The notes below the pieces were generated by a model. That model saw nothing but the letters and a program-made list of their open reading frames with translations, searched no databases and was not told the origin of the DNA. A stretch of DNA of 64,000 bases, taken from the NCBI GenBank assembly GCA_035772785.1, contig JAOCPU010000058.1, forward strand, positions 154,899-218,898, given 5' to 3'. Source of the stretch: Phlebiopsis flavidoalba. Taxonomy: Eukaryota; Basidiomycota; Agaricomycetes; Polyporales; Phanerochaetaceae. Positions 35,463 to 46,575 of the stretch are shown here, in pieces. Each line of letters begins with the position of its first letter. The first letter of the stretch is position 1. The position numbers and the translations under genes were made by a program.

Positions 35463-38168
35463 ACATAAGAGGTCGTATGTATGTCCATCTCATCTTTGGC
35501 GCATTTGCTGGCTGTAAGCTACCGCACCAAATGGTGCACCTGCTGCAATATCTGGCGCGGTCTACATCCCGATCTTAGCTTCATTCCTCTCATTCTCCTT
35601 AGATATTTTTGATAGCTTAATACCGAACGTTGCGCTTGCATAAGGATTATGTACCTGCTGTATGATATTAGGTGAGTTCAATATGGGCCATAGTCCAGAT
35701 ATGTCCCACTGCTACCACAACATAGCTTATTCAGTCTATAAGCTTCTAGCAGCACCCTCACCTCACTTCAAGCCCGTGAAAGACTCTGAACACGAATGCT
35801 TTCCGAAGTGATCAAGTGGCACAGTCTATCTCAATCTGTAGCACCTACCATGGCACAATTCTCTCTGTAGTACCTTCGTCTAGCTCTGTCATGTGTGTGA
35901 TGGAAGGATTACAAATGAGCGATATAAAACCAAAGCCTGAATAAGGTAGAAGCCATCGGCCAGTAGTTGCAGGCACATGCAGGGAGGGATCGGACCGGTG
36001 TGACCAGCACGCGAAATTAAGAACTCGGCTTTTACCACCAGGAATATCGACAATCGGTGTGCTCCGCTTCTCGTGAGTGGCACTTATCCCCTGGAGACGC
36101 GAGAGTACCGCAGTGTTCCGTGGCATGTATCCCTTCCATGCTCCTTGGATATGTTGATGCAAGACCCTACAGAAATTAGCAACAGTTTTGAACTGTATCA
36201 TGATTGGATGACCAGATAAACTTTAACATCCTTATGCCCAACTGACTTTTTTTTATTGACTGAAAGAGAGAGAATGGGCAAGCACACGGGGGGAATAGAC
36301 ACTTAATCAAATTGAATAAGTGATACAGCCAAGAAAAAACAAGATTGACAGTTACAGACAGTCGAGAGGTATGTACGTGACAAAGATCGGGAAACAAATC
36401 GATTAGAGTACGCGCAATTTAACTTGGTTGACGGCACCGCACGAGGTTGTGTCTCCACTTGGAGTATAGGAATTACTCGATAGGACCCTCCTGCCGCGCG
36501 TCCGTCTAACTAGACGTCGGACTTTCTTCTTGTACGCTGGTGGGGTCCTTGGGCATGAGCATCTTGCACAATGGTATACGTGTGGTATAATGACCGTACC
36601 GGGGATAATCCTCTCGCACTTCCCCCTTTGCGGCATCCACATTCGCCTGGACTGTCGGTACCATTGGCTCTCTCGGCGGAGATGCAAAGAAACACATCTG
36701 AGAAGCTAAGAGGAGGACGTGAAGTTGAGCGCGCGCTCGAGGGGATAGTGAGGACGAAGTAACGGCACATAGACTCTACGACCCTTGTGTGCACTGTACT
36801 GGCAGCCATCGCGATCGGCAAAAACGATTCCTCATAGACTCCATACTGAATCCTCACCAGAGTGGAGTGCACTTTGGATCAAGCGCACGTAATCGAAGTG
36901 AGTGCGTGATTGTTTGTGCTCTATGGCTCACCAGATTACAGATAGAATGCAAACATTGCCGTTGTCGGATAGACTTATACCCAAAGAGGTCAGATAGATG
37001 TTTCTGATCAACGAGGGCAAGGCCATTACTATTGGGGTTACGCCACATACGGGGTGATGAAGCGAAGCTTGGGGGGTAGGGTTCAGAAGAAAGTCTTCGG
37101 GAAAATGTAAGACGTGCTTGAAGAATCCACCCCTCACTGACGAATTTCGACGAGGCTTTAAAGGTCATGCGCCCATATATTTCAGCGACATGACTAAAGC
37201 AGGACGCACTATGAGGGTATCCGGCGAGTAGCTAGCTGGCCTCAACCATAGAGTTCCATCAGCGCCGCGTGCCACACAACGAACAGACCTCTACCGGCAT
37301 GATCTATTGACCTCCCACTCGTCACTAAGTTTTGTCATCGACAAGAGTACCATTTGAAGTCAGAGACATGAGTCTTGACGTGAATCACTTCGAATATGAT
37401 CGACATGAGTCATGAAGCGACTGACGTTGGACCCATATTAGACATCAGAGGCCATATCTGTTGATCTGGCTGTGAAGACAGGAAGCCTTGCTTCTACAAT
37501 TGGTGCGGTCGTGGTGTTCCCTAGGGGGGGGTTCGTTTTGTGACGGGGCTGACGGGTTTCTTCTGACGGTGCCCATGACAGGTAAGGGGTGGGGGGGGGT
37601 GCCGCGATGCGGTGACGCCGCGGGCTCTGGCGATGTCTATTTCGTCTCTGCAGCTCATATAGATGAGAATGCCTCAGACGAGAAATCGATGGGCAGAGCC
37701 AGAGTGCGATGCATGGAGGTAGTATTGGACGTTCGCAGCGGTCAAGATAATATAAATGTGCAAGTTTGAGCAAGGGGGGGGGGGGGGGAAAGTCTCGCCG
37801 AGCACATGGCATCGGCACTCCCAGCAGCGCTGGACCCTAACGGACAACCGTGCCACGCGGCTTTCACGTAGTCTTTCGTATCTCAAAAACCATTTCAATG
37901 CGGACTAAGGTGCTTTGACACCGCACGTTAAAATAGTACCATGGCCTGATGAAAGTACTCACAAATAATCTTCTCTGGAGTCATAGTAAGCCGTCGACCC
38001 TAAGTGTATACCTCAAAATCCAGAGATTGATGGCGGGGTCTCCCTGACGCTCACCGGCGTTACTGCCCAAGCACGGGGTTATTGGTCGACCATGACCGAG
38101 TCTCCTCCAGAAATTAGCACAGAATTGAAGAAGTGAGCCCGACCGTTGTGAGACCAGGCTATAGACTA
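35463..38168. other. Unassigned 2.7-kb interval
   Basis: This lies between GH3 (minus) and Laa1 (plus). Open frames on the minus strand at 35845-36201 (118 codons), 36510-36872 (120 codons) and 37438-37818 (126 codons) are the longest, but none has motifs I recognise. One or more may be a small gene or the missing GH3 first exon. A G15 run sits at 37774-37788. Confidence 0.35.
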
Positions 38169-41100
38169 ATGACCACCAGAGTAACCTTGGAGGAGAGAAT
38201 GGCGCGAAAAATATCGTGTTTCAGTGCTGGGGAACAACGAAAGAGCGTTGCAGCAGAACGACGAGCGCGGTACGTCAGTCCGTGCTCTGTAGGGAAACTG
38301 TCGTCTTGATAGGAATCTTTTTTAGGCTGCCTTGAAAGAGTATCTTCAGCAACCTTTACTCGATACTCTGCTTAAACTAGTTACAGCGAGTGGTGTGAAC
38401 CATATACCCTGCGCCGGGCAAGAGCCTCCCACCAGTTAGAAGCCTCATAGCCCAGATGGCCTGGTCTTGATATACACCCATGGAGACGCACCAAGACTCT
38501 ATACGATACCATTCAAACATACTCAAAGCCGACTGGGACCCCAACTCCCCCCCACAAGGACCATCTACAAGGCGTATAAGGGCACGTCGATGAGTCATGG
38601 CATGTGTATTGACGTGGTTACAGCGCAGGGCAGCGTTGTATTGTATCGGTGAACTCATGGTCCCTTTTGGGAAGCCAGGTATCGTCTGTATCATTTACTT
38701 CACGTACATAAATAAATGCGACAATCGTTTAGGCTTTATGTCACTCATGATAGAAAACGACCTCGAATGCCCTCCGTGTTGTCCAAATCAATGTCTCAGG
38801 GTGTGTGGGGCTCATGCACTTCGCATGCTTGATTAGCTTCAAGACCCCCGTTTTTCTTGACCCACACCTTGTAGACGATTATCATTCGATTTACAATGCC
38901 TCTTTCCTCACCTTGGAGAAGGCTGTAAGAACTGCCAAAGCGCGCGAGTCTCACTGATTCTCTACTCAAGGATGTGATCAAGCAAGCACGAGTCCTCACT
39001 GAGCGGACAAGGCCACGCCGGTCAATCATCGTGTTCCTGCTTGTGGTGTAAGTCTTAAATGTGCTAAATGTCGCCCCATTTCGGACTGACTCGATCTATT
39101 AGCTGTTTTGAGTATTTAGTTCCCCGTTCGGAGACGGGGCCAAGAGTCTTTCCGACGTCGAGCAAATACTGGCGCTCTGTGTGCGTCAGCTCGATTTAGC
39201 TGATCAAACCTACGCGAACTGCCTTGGCGAAATTGGCTGCTCATGTCCTGAGCTCTACTCAGACAGAGTACGCGGTGTCGCTTCCGGAACCGATCCCGAA
39301 GCAGAGCAAGAAGGGGGACCGGGATTTAAACCAAGACCAGGGCAAACGGAAGTCTCGCGGCTCCTCTGTGCAAGAGATGAGACAGTCTCCTCACACTCCT
39401 CAAGAGATGCTTTGCCAGCTTTCTGTCCAGTTCAATAAGCCAAAACGCGACTCGCAGGACTCGTGTAGGCATCTTCGATTGCTATGTTGCCCTTCTACAC
39501 GCCCTCGGAGTCAAGTTAGTCGAAACAAACTATGCGCTGATTATCAACCATATCATGACGGAGATTTATTTCGAATACCCGCACCACAAGCTCTCGGCTA
39601 TGATATCCTCTTCGTCCGAAACTGGTGGCTATCCTTGTGCGAGACCTCATTCGGTGTGAGGAATGTTAGGCGAGCAAGCACAGAATCACGTCGATCCAGG
39701 GACATTTCGAACGCATATTTGAAGAGGTGGCCCGCCATGCATGCCCGGACAGAGCGCTCCCAATCCTCATGTTCTCTTGTGGTAGCATTAACGAGAAGTT
39801 GCGGCATTGCTGTACGAACAACTCGGTACGCGCCTAATCCCGTTCAGGTGCGTCGGTAATTGCAGATTGTGTTCTTATTTGACATAGGGGTTCTCATTGC
39901 TCGTAGGATGCTTTGATGGACCCAATGATGACCTGCTTTCACACCCGTTATTTCATACAGTACCGTCGTCAGTGCTAGCATGGACACTTCGGTGCTTTCT
40001 GCTATTCTACCCACTAAACCGCTCAGTCTGCCCAAAGTCCTCCTCAATTCTCGTTGAAACTGCTGCAGAACGACCTGACTGCGCTGGCTACCCCTGGGCG
40101 GCTCCTTCTCACATTACGAATGCACCAGCGTTCTTGGTCGCGCCTACGCGCCTCGCTGGTCTCCTCTCGGTCATACCAAAAACTTGGCCCATCAATACGG
40201 TCGTCATCGACATCAGCGCGAATGTGTTCTATATTGCTGTAAGTAGCAACTATTGAATCGTGCGTGCAGGACCGCATGATGTCAAGGTTGCGAAAGGTCG
40301 AAATCGAAGTTGCCTGGACACTAGTCGCCCTCGCTCATGACACTCGGTCCAAACTGTTTGTGCGAGCGCACTTGCCGCCAGCTCCTGGTTTTGTGGCGCA
40401 ATGCGCTACCGAAGCCTACTACAAAATGACGGTCTTGTCAGGTAAGGGGAGCGCACGGCGGAATGGACGTTCCTTCTGAGCGTGCGGGAGTATGCTCTTC
40501 GCGCGGTCCTATTCTTTCCTCGTGCCACAACTCTTCCTCCGAGCCTCCACGCCTCACGGCAAGACGTTGCGCGACGCGTGACGTCCTGTAGTGACGAACG
40601 CCCTTTCAGTTTGCAAACACCTTCTCATTTCGCAGCGTGTCGTCGAAGAGACCGTACACGATGGCAATGTCCCTAAGAAAAACCGCGGGGGCTCAGTCTA
40701 GGTCTCGGTCGATGCGCTATTTCGATCTAGAAATTTATCAAGGCGGTTCATGGCCCATCTCCGGCGTATCTAAGGGTCTCGGAGACGACTCAAATCTTCA
40801 CGTTGCTCCAATCTGCTATATCCCTGTTCTCGCACGAGGCACAGAGGGGATACAACCCGGGTCTTCAGTGCAGGCCGCCATCGCTGCTTCTTCGGGATCT
40901 TTCACGAGCGTGGTGGCAAAGCACGGATTGCTTACGCATATGTGTGTCACGGACGTCAACGTTGACGAGGACTCGCCGACGGACTCTGCTGAAACTCAAG
41001 GTGATTGGCTGAACAGGGATACAATTTCAACGCGGGTGGATTCGATATGATGACCATTTATGGATTAATGAAGTCCCGAGTCGTTAGCTTGTGCTCAATT

Positions 41101-44100
41101 CTCTAAGCTTGGCAGTACCCGAAGTGCAGCGCAAACCCATCATTCGGTCTCTCGAACTTCCGATCCTCTCGTCATCTGCCAGAGCCCACACTGACTCAAG
41201 TAGATGGCCCAAAGAGGGGACTCACGAACGCCCGCGTCTACAATGGCCGTCGAACGACGCAATTTCGACTTTTTTCCCAGTTGCTCTCCCCTGCAAGATC
41301 GCACGCGTCCATGACCAAGGAACCGTGGCCCGCAGCTCATTGAAGCTACAAATTCTGTCAAGACAGATCGGAACAACGCGGGTCGCAAAGCAGTCTGTTT
41401 TGATCAATAGTGCTATCGCGGTTGTGTGCTACGCCCTACGTCACGCCTTCACGCCAGACGAGGCAGTGTGGCCGAGTTAATGTAGGCCATCCGGCGGTAT
41501 CTGAGCCTCTTGCTGACCTGTTGAACGGTGTAGAGCTTCGTGTAATGTCGAGCATTATCTATGTTTTCTGTCACCGAGATCATCAGACAGTCCTCCGTTG
41601 ATGGTGACGTTCTGCTGCGCAATGGGCCGGAAGTGAAGCTGATTAGGATCGCTTGGGCCAGTCTCGCGGGCGGGGCATCCAACTTCCTGCACTAAGGTTC
41701 AGTATCAAGACTCTGGTACAAATGGGAAGTCGTCAATAACCGAGACGCCTTATGGGGCGCGCTGGGATATGTGCATTGGCTTGTTTCTGGTGCGGATATG
41801 ATGGACCAGGCGATTCGGTGGTATTGTTGCGGCTTAGCCCCCACTTCTCAAAGACGACGAATACACCTCCCTACATTGTCGGCTCTATAAGGCCAATGAA
41901 TCGCTCAACCCTGTCGTCAGGTCTTTTGTTGTCGTGATGTCGGGCACTATCGGCGAGTCCATACGATCGCAGGCGAAGGTCTAGGCGTATGCGACATAAA
42001 CCGTGCCAAGTTACTCCTACGGACTGCTTTTCCGAGTTTTTACATGCTGGAGTCAGCATGAACCGGCGAGGGAGGATCGCTAAATTACGTCAATATGAAG
42101 GGAGAAGCTGGCCCCTGTAATCAAACGCTCTGTCAAGCCACGGATGCTGTAATCATGTTGTACGGCCCACGGCCCATAATAATTATTATTATTGCGATAT
42201 AATTATCACATTCAAATCAGAATCTAGCACGAACAAGATCGCTTGTTCTAGATTCTAGTTCGCCAGTGCCGTTTCGACAGGAAGACGATGTGGATTTGCG
42301 TAGTGAGGCAAATCAAATGCGATTCAACATTTTGCTGATCTTCGCGGGTCCGTAAAACACATCGAGGTACCGAAAGCTTGTCACCCAGTGATTCGCTTAC
42401 CGTGGATACATTGTCATCGACGAGTTAAGGCCTCTGAAACTTGCGTCCATCAGACGGGCTTCTGTACCAGGCTTGTTGCAGTAACGGGATGTGATGACAC
42501 TTTCCCGACCTCGGAGGCGACCAACTTGTGAAATAGAGCTCTTTGCTATGAGCTCGACGACGGGACGATGCTTCTGTCGCTGGGTGTGGAGGGCGGAACG
42601 TCATTGTGTCTTGGCTACAGCAAACCGTGGCGTACAACCCGTGTGTCGGCATGGATGTGACCGTGTCAGCGCATCATGTGTCACGCCACGAGCGGCCTCA
42701 CAGCGGGCGGGTGATAGCTGCGACAAAACGAAGAGTAGTGATCTCTCGACGACGAAGGCCAATCACTCAGTGTTGACTGGCCCTAGAATTACGGCCGAAC
42801 GGCGACGGTGCAAACTCGCTAAGGTCGACCGCAAGGTGGCGACACAGCTGTTTGCACTCCAATGTCTCCACGAGATTTGGTGTAACTGTCGCGCGTTCTG
42901 GACAGGCGAGAGCATCTCGACATTGCAGCTGGCTAGTCGCAGGGCATCAAAAAAAAAACCACTTCAGAGGCTGCTCGTTTCTCGTCTCGCAGATCTAATC
43001 CGTATTGCGTTTCACGGCATCTGCAGCTGCATGTTATGGAGATCCGTCTCGAGGGTCTCACGGTTCTGAGAGATGTTATTGAGGTAGTTTTGATCTTAGT
43101 CATTCCTGTTGTAGTCCCTCGCTGATTTTGTCGTGACGATTAGATATTTGCCCAAACCCCGGACCCTGACTTCGAGGGAGCATTGCTCTTGGAACAATAT
43201 CAAGCTCCAGTCACCGCTGCGTTGACTCCGGCATTTTCAGCAGACTCCACACCTGAGATCCTAGCCTCTGCCATCCAAGGCCTGTGGCTATTTTCGTTGG
43301 CTCAGGCGTAGTCAAGGATGTGGGTCCGTATGGGACGTATCCTGAAGCTGCTCACGTCTGCGTTGGAACAGTGTCAAGGTATGTCTCTCAAAGCCAGGTG
43401 CGATTGTAATGCTCACATGGCGACACAGAGCCGGGGATGCTAAAACTTGGCGAGGCCAGCGATTTGGGGCCCGAATGCATCAGTCATGTTACGCATCGCC
43501 ACGTTGTCTGCGTGGGCCGAACTTCAAGTCTCCAGTGCGAGCCAAATATACCTAGTGACGGTTATACAGCCATACCGAAAAGCTCTGGCATCACTATGGA
43601 TAGGCTCGCTGCGAGACTATGCTACCATTCGAGCCGGAACTGAGCTACTGGATGATTCATCGAGCCGGCGGGGTCGATTCCTCTTACGCTAGTCCTGGGA
43701 AAAGAGGTGTTACTACCGGTGCGTATTACGCTACAGTGTAATATGTGTGAGCTGAATTTCAATTGTAGTACTATCGTGACGCCTGGTCGATCATATTGCA
43801 AGCCGTTACAGCAGCCATGGAGGACAATGATCCCTTCATTAGGATAGCAATTGACGGCCGTGAGCCAGCTGACACAGACTCAAAGTCAGCGACGAATGGC
43901 GCCGGCATTGAACAGCCTGCCACGTTCTTTTACGTCCTCTTCGGACTCGTCTTCGAGACGTTGTCAACTTTTCAACACCGGAGTCCGGCTTGCAAAACAT
44001 CAAAAATACCATTGTGGCGTTACGAGCGCTGAAGAACCTGGTAAAGACAGAGTACGCCGGAAACGCGTTTAAGGATACCCCTATCTTTGAGGAGCTCGTC

Positions 44101-45521
44101 AACCTCTGCTATCGCATGGCGCTCACCGAGCCAGTAGCGGTCCAAGCCTATCTAGTGGATGCCCTCGCTAGCCTCGCGACGAGCGTTGCCAAGAGCCAGC
44201 CCACCCAACAAGATGGGTCTCCGCCGTCTCAAGTACACTGTCTCCGGATCTGTGCCTACGTCCTGCAAAAACGCGCCATCAGCAATTCAAGAGACAAGGC
44301 TATCCGTGCGTCGCAGTCTTGCTTTTCTTGCGACCTGTCTCATGTACTCCTGACTAGAGGATCACGCGTCGCCAAATGACAGGATCGCGTTGATCAACGT
44401 CGGGTTTGATGCATTTGTTGTCATTGCGGCGGCATGTGAGCCATCTCGCGCGATGGAGTACCGAACAGTTGCGGTCGCGCTTTACCATGGGTACGATGCG
44501 CCTCGATAATTGTTTGGCAATGTTACTGAATGCTGGTTTTACAGACTTGCTGAAGGATGAGGTGTCCGAGGCCGATCTCGTGGGGCCTAACTCTACAGTC
44601 TTTGAAGAAACTCCTCGAGCAAGTTCCAGAAGTTGTGACTGAACGACTGAAGTATGAGAAGATTGTTCATGGGCTCCTCTCCGGATGTCTGGTCAACATT
44701 GACGCGATGAGGTATGTGCGGGGCGCCAACATTCTGCCATAATGCTCATACTGGTGCACGTAGGGGTCGGGACGGCGCGGCGTGTCGGAAGAAGATCAAG
44801 AACAACATGCTTGCGGCTGTTCTCATCCTCACCATCCTGCCACCATCTGTGCGGCTCAGCAGCGCCGTCATCGAACACTGTTGCTTCCTCATTTCTCAGC
44901 AGCTCGGCGAATCAAACGAGGTTTGCCCTCACTATTTTCCACATGAGTTCACGGCTTATGGCAAACTCAGATGGCGCTGACTGCGGCTCACTGCGCCAAA
45001 ACGCTCGTCATCGCCTCCGCTGCGGGCAGCCCGTCGCTCAAAACAGTGCGCACGACTGCTCCTGCCGGGGACCATCGAGTGCGTGTCGCCAAGCTCGCGG
45101 CGCAGGATGACAGCGCTTCCGAGCCCCGCGCGAAGATCGTCGCTGAAATTTGGAAGGCCTACGCCGCGCTCTTTGCCTCTGCGCCTGACGAGCATCGTGC
45201 GTGCCCTCTTCCTCTTCCTTACATCGTTTGTAAGATATTTACTATCTCCCAGGTGCGCGCTTGCATTTGGCGTGCTGCTACCCCACGATGACGCTCCTCC
45301 TCGACCCGGGCGCGACGCCGCTTCCACCACTGCATGCGCCCACGACGGCGCAGGTACTTGCGTTCGCGGCCGCTGCGCCGCCCGCGTTCAAGGACGCGAC
45401 TGGGCGGCTCCCGCCGGCGCTGCGAGAGGCGCTCGAGGCGTCGGTGCGCCAGGCGCTGGGCGGCGCGAAGCCTGTGACGGGCGAGGTGCACCGGCCGCAG
45501 ATCTCGCTGCGGTCGTTCTGA
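38169..45521 (+). CDS. LAA1: Laa1/HEATR5-type HEAT-repeat protein (AP-1 accessory)
   Basis: Laa1/HEATR5 is a very large HEAT-repeat protein that helps AP-1 clathrin adaptors at the trans-Golgi and endosomes. N-terminal blocks include LKEYLQQPLLDTLLKLVTA, YTHGDAPRLYDTIQTY and RAALYCIGELMVPFGK. Next come LVDDYHSIYNASFLTLEKAV, LALCVRQLDLADQT and GIFDCYVALLHALGVKLVET. The diagnostic middle/C-terminal region has KVATQLFALQCLHEIW, LVSRLADLIRIAFHGI and ALLLEQYQAPVTAALTPAFS, which match the HEATR5 block around the conserved LEQYQA. It continues with LRIATLSAWAELQVSSAS, LASLWIGSLRDYATIRAG and LCYRMALTEPVAVQAYL, ending VHRPQISLRSF at 45521. The start is approximate; ATGs at 38169 and 38199 are candidates. 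An AT-rich hairpin block near 42.2 kb sits within the locus, probably in an intron or insertion. Frame breaks are frequent. Confidence 0.85.
42219..42256. repeat. Hairpin in an AT-rich block inside Laa1
   Basis: The left arm AGAATCTAGCACGAACAAG and right arm CTTGTTCTAGATTCT pair across the loop ATCG, with a 4-base bulge (CACG). An ATT microsatellite (about 42178-42191) lies just left. The block is unlike the surrounding coding DNA. Confidence 0.6.
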
Positions 45522-45562
45522 AGCTCGAATATACGCGGACGTCGATGTGTGTAATTTAAACT

Positions 45563-45707
45563 TACTGCTGTTGTCAAGCGCCTTGTCACTCGCGCTTTTC
45601 TCGCGCATACATTTCGCGCGTCGCACATATATCTGAGAGCCAACCCTGGCCTAGGGTTACGACGACCTCGACAAAGAACACGACATAGCTCGACAACGGC
45701 GACAGCT
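45563..45707 (+). repeat. Arm A of a perfect 145-bp inverted repeat
   Basis: This segment is repeated exactly, in inverse orientation, at 46229-46373. It begins TACTGCTGTTGTCAAGCG and ends GGCGACAGCT. It lies 41 bases beyond the Laa1 stop codon, so it is likely to be in that gene's 3' UTR or terminator region. Confidence 0.9.
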
Positions 45708-46228
45708 ATATTCTTCATTCTACCTCTGCTGTACTATACTTGTGTTCGCGCACACCTGACCATCAATTTCCTTGAGCTGTACCGTGTCTACACCGACCCT
45801 CCAGCGACCAGGCATCGGGACAAGGAGAACAACGACCACGAATGGGGGACGAGTGGGGACTGTATCTTTTATGGCACAGAACGTTAGGAAAGATATCAAG
45901 GTGGTATTGAGAAGCTAGTAGAGTCGTATTTGTCCCTTCACAGAGTCTAGCATGCTTCAATGCGCACACTCACAGGTAACGGGCCCGGATCGGGTTCAAA
46001 CAACATGCAACTCACATGTAGCATGCTTCTATATCTCAATATGAGTCTGTAAATGACCCTGGCCAAGTTACACCCTACTCTCACACAACGCACCCTCACG
46101 GTCGCCGTTCTCCACGTCGACGAGCTTGATCCCTTGTGCCCAACTAGATCTTCATATGACATCGAAATAAGGGTACTGTGGCCTGAGGATACACCAGAAG
46201 AGCATAACACAAGAGAGATCTTGAGCGC

Positions 46229-46373
46229 AGCTGTCGCCGTTGTCGAGCTATGTCGTGTTCTTTGTCGAGGTCGTCGTAACCCTAGGCCAGGGTTGGCTCT
46301 CAGATATATGTGCGACGCGCGAAATGTATGCGCGAGAAAAGCGCGAGTGACAAGGCGCTTGACAACAGCAGTA
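46229..46373 (-). repeat. Arm B of a perfect 145-bp inverted repeat
   Basis: The reverse complement of 45563-45707, identical base for base by eye. It lies about 200 bases past the stop of the convergent VHS-GAT gene. The spacer between arms (45708-46228, 521 bases) has no recognisable gene. Confidence 0.9.
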
Positions 46374-46575
46374 TGGCGCCGTGTGGTAACCCGTGTAGAT
46401 TGGAGGAAATGGAAACACCCGGATGGGAACGAATAATATACTCGTGTGGTGGTACTCTACAGCTATTGCACAGACAACAAGGACGAAGTAAGCGACGAGC
46501 AACGAGGTGCGGGGGTAGATTGCAGTGCGAAAAACGGGAGTTCGTGAGTAGGCGAGCGGGGTATCCTTGGCCGTG

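Noticed and set aside
45278..46436. Two similar proteins encoded in opposite orientation near 45.6 and 46.3 kb
   Set aside because: Their shared segment is simply the 145-bp inverted repeat translated from both arms, and the flanks differ completely.
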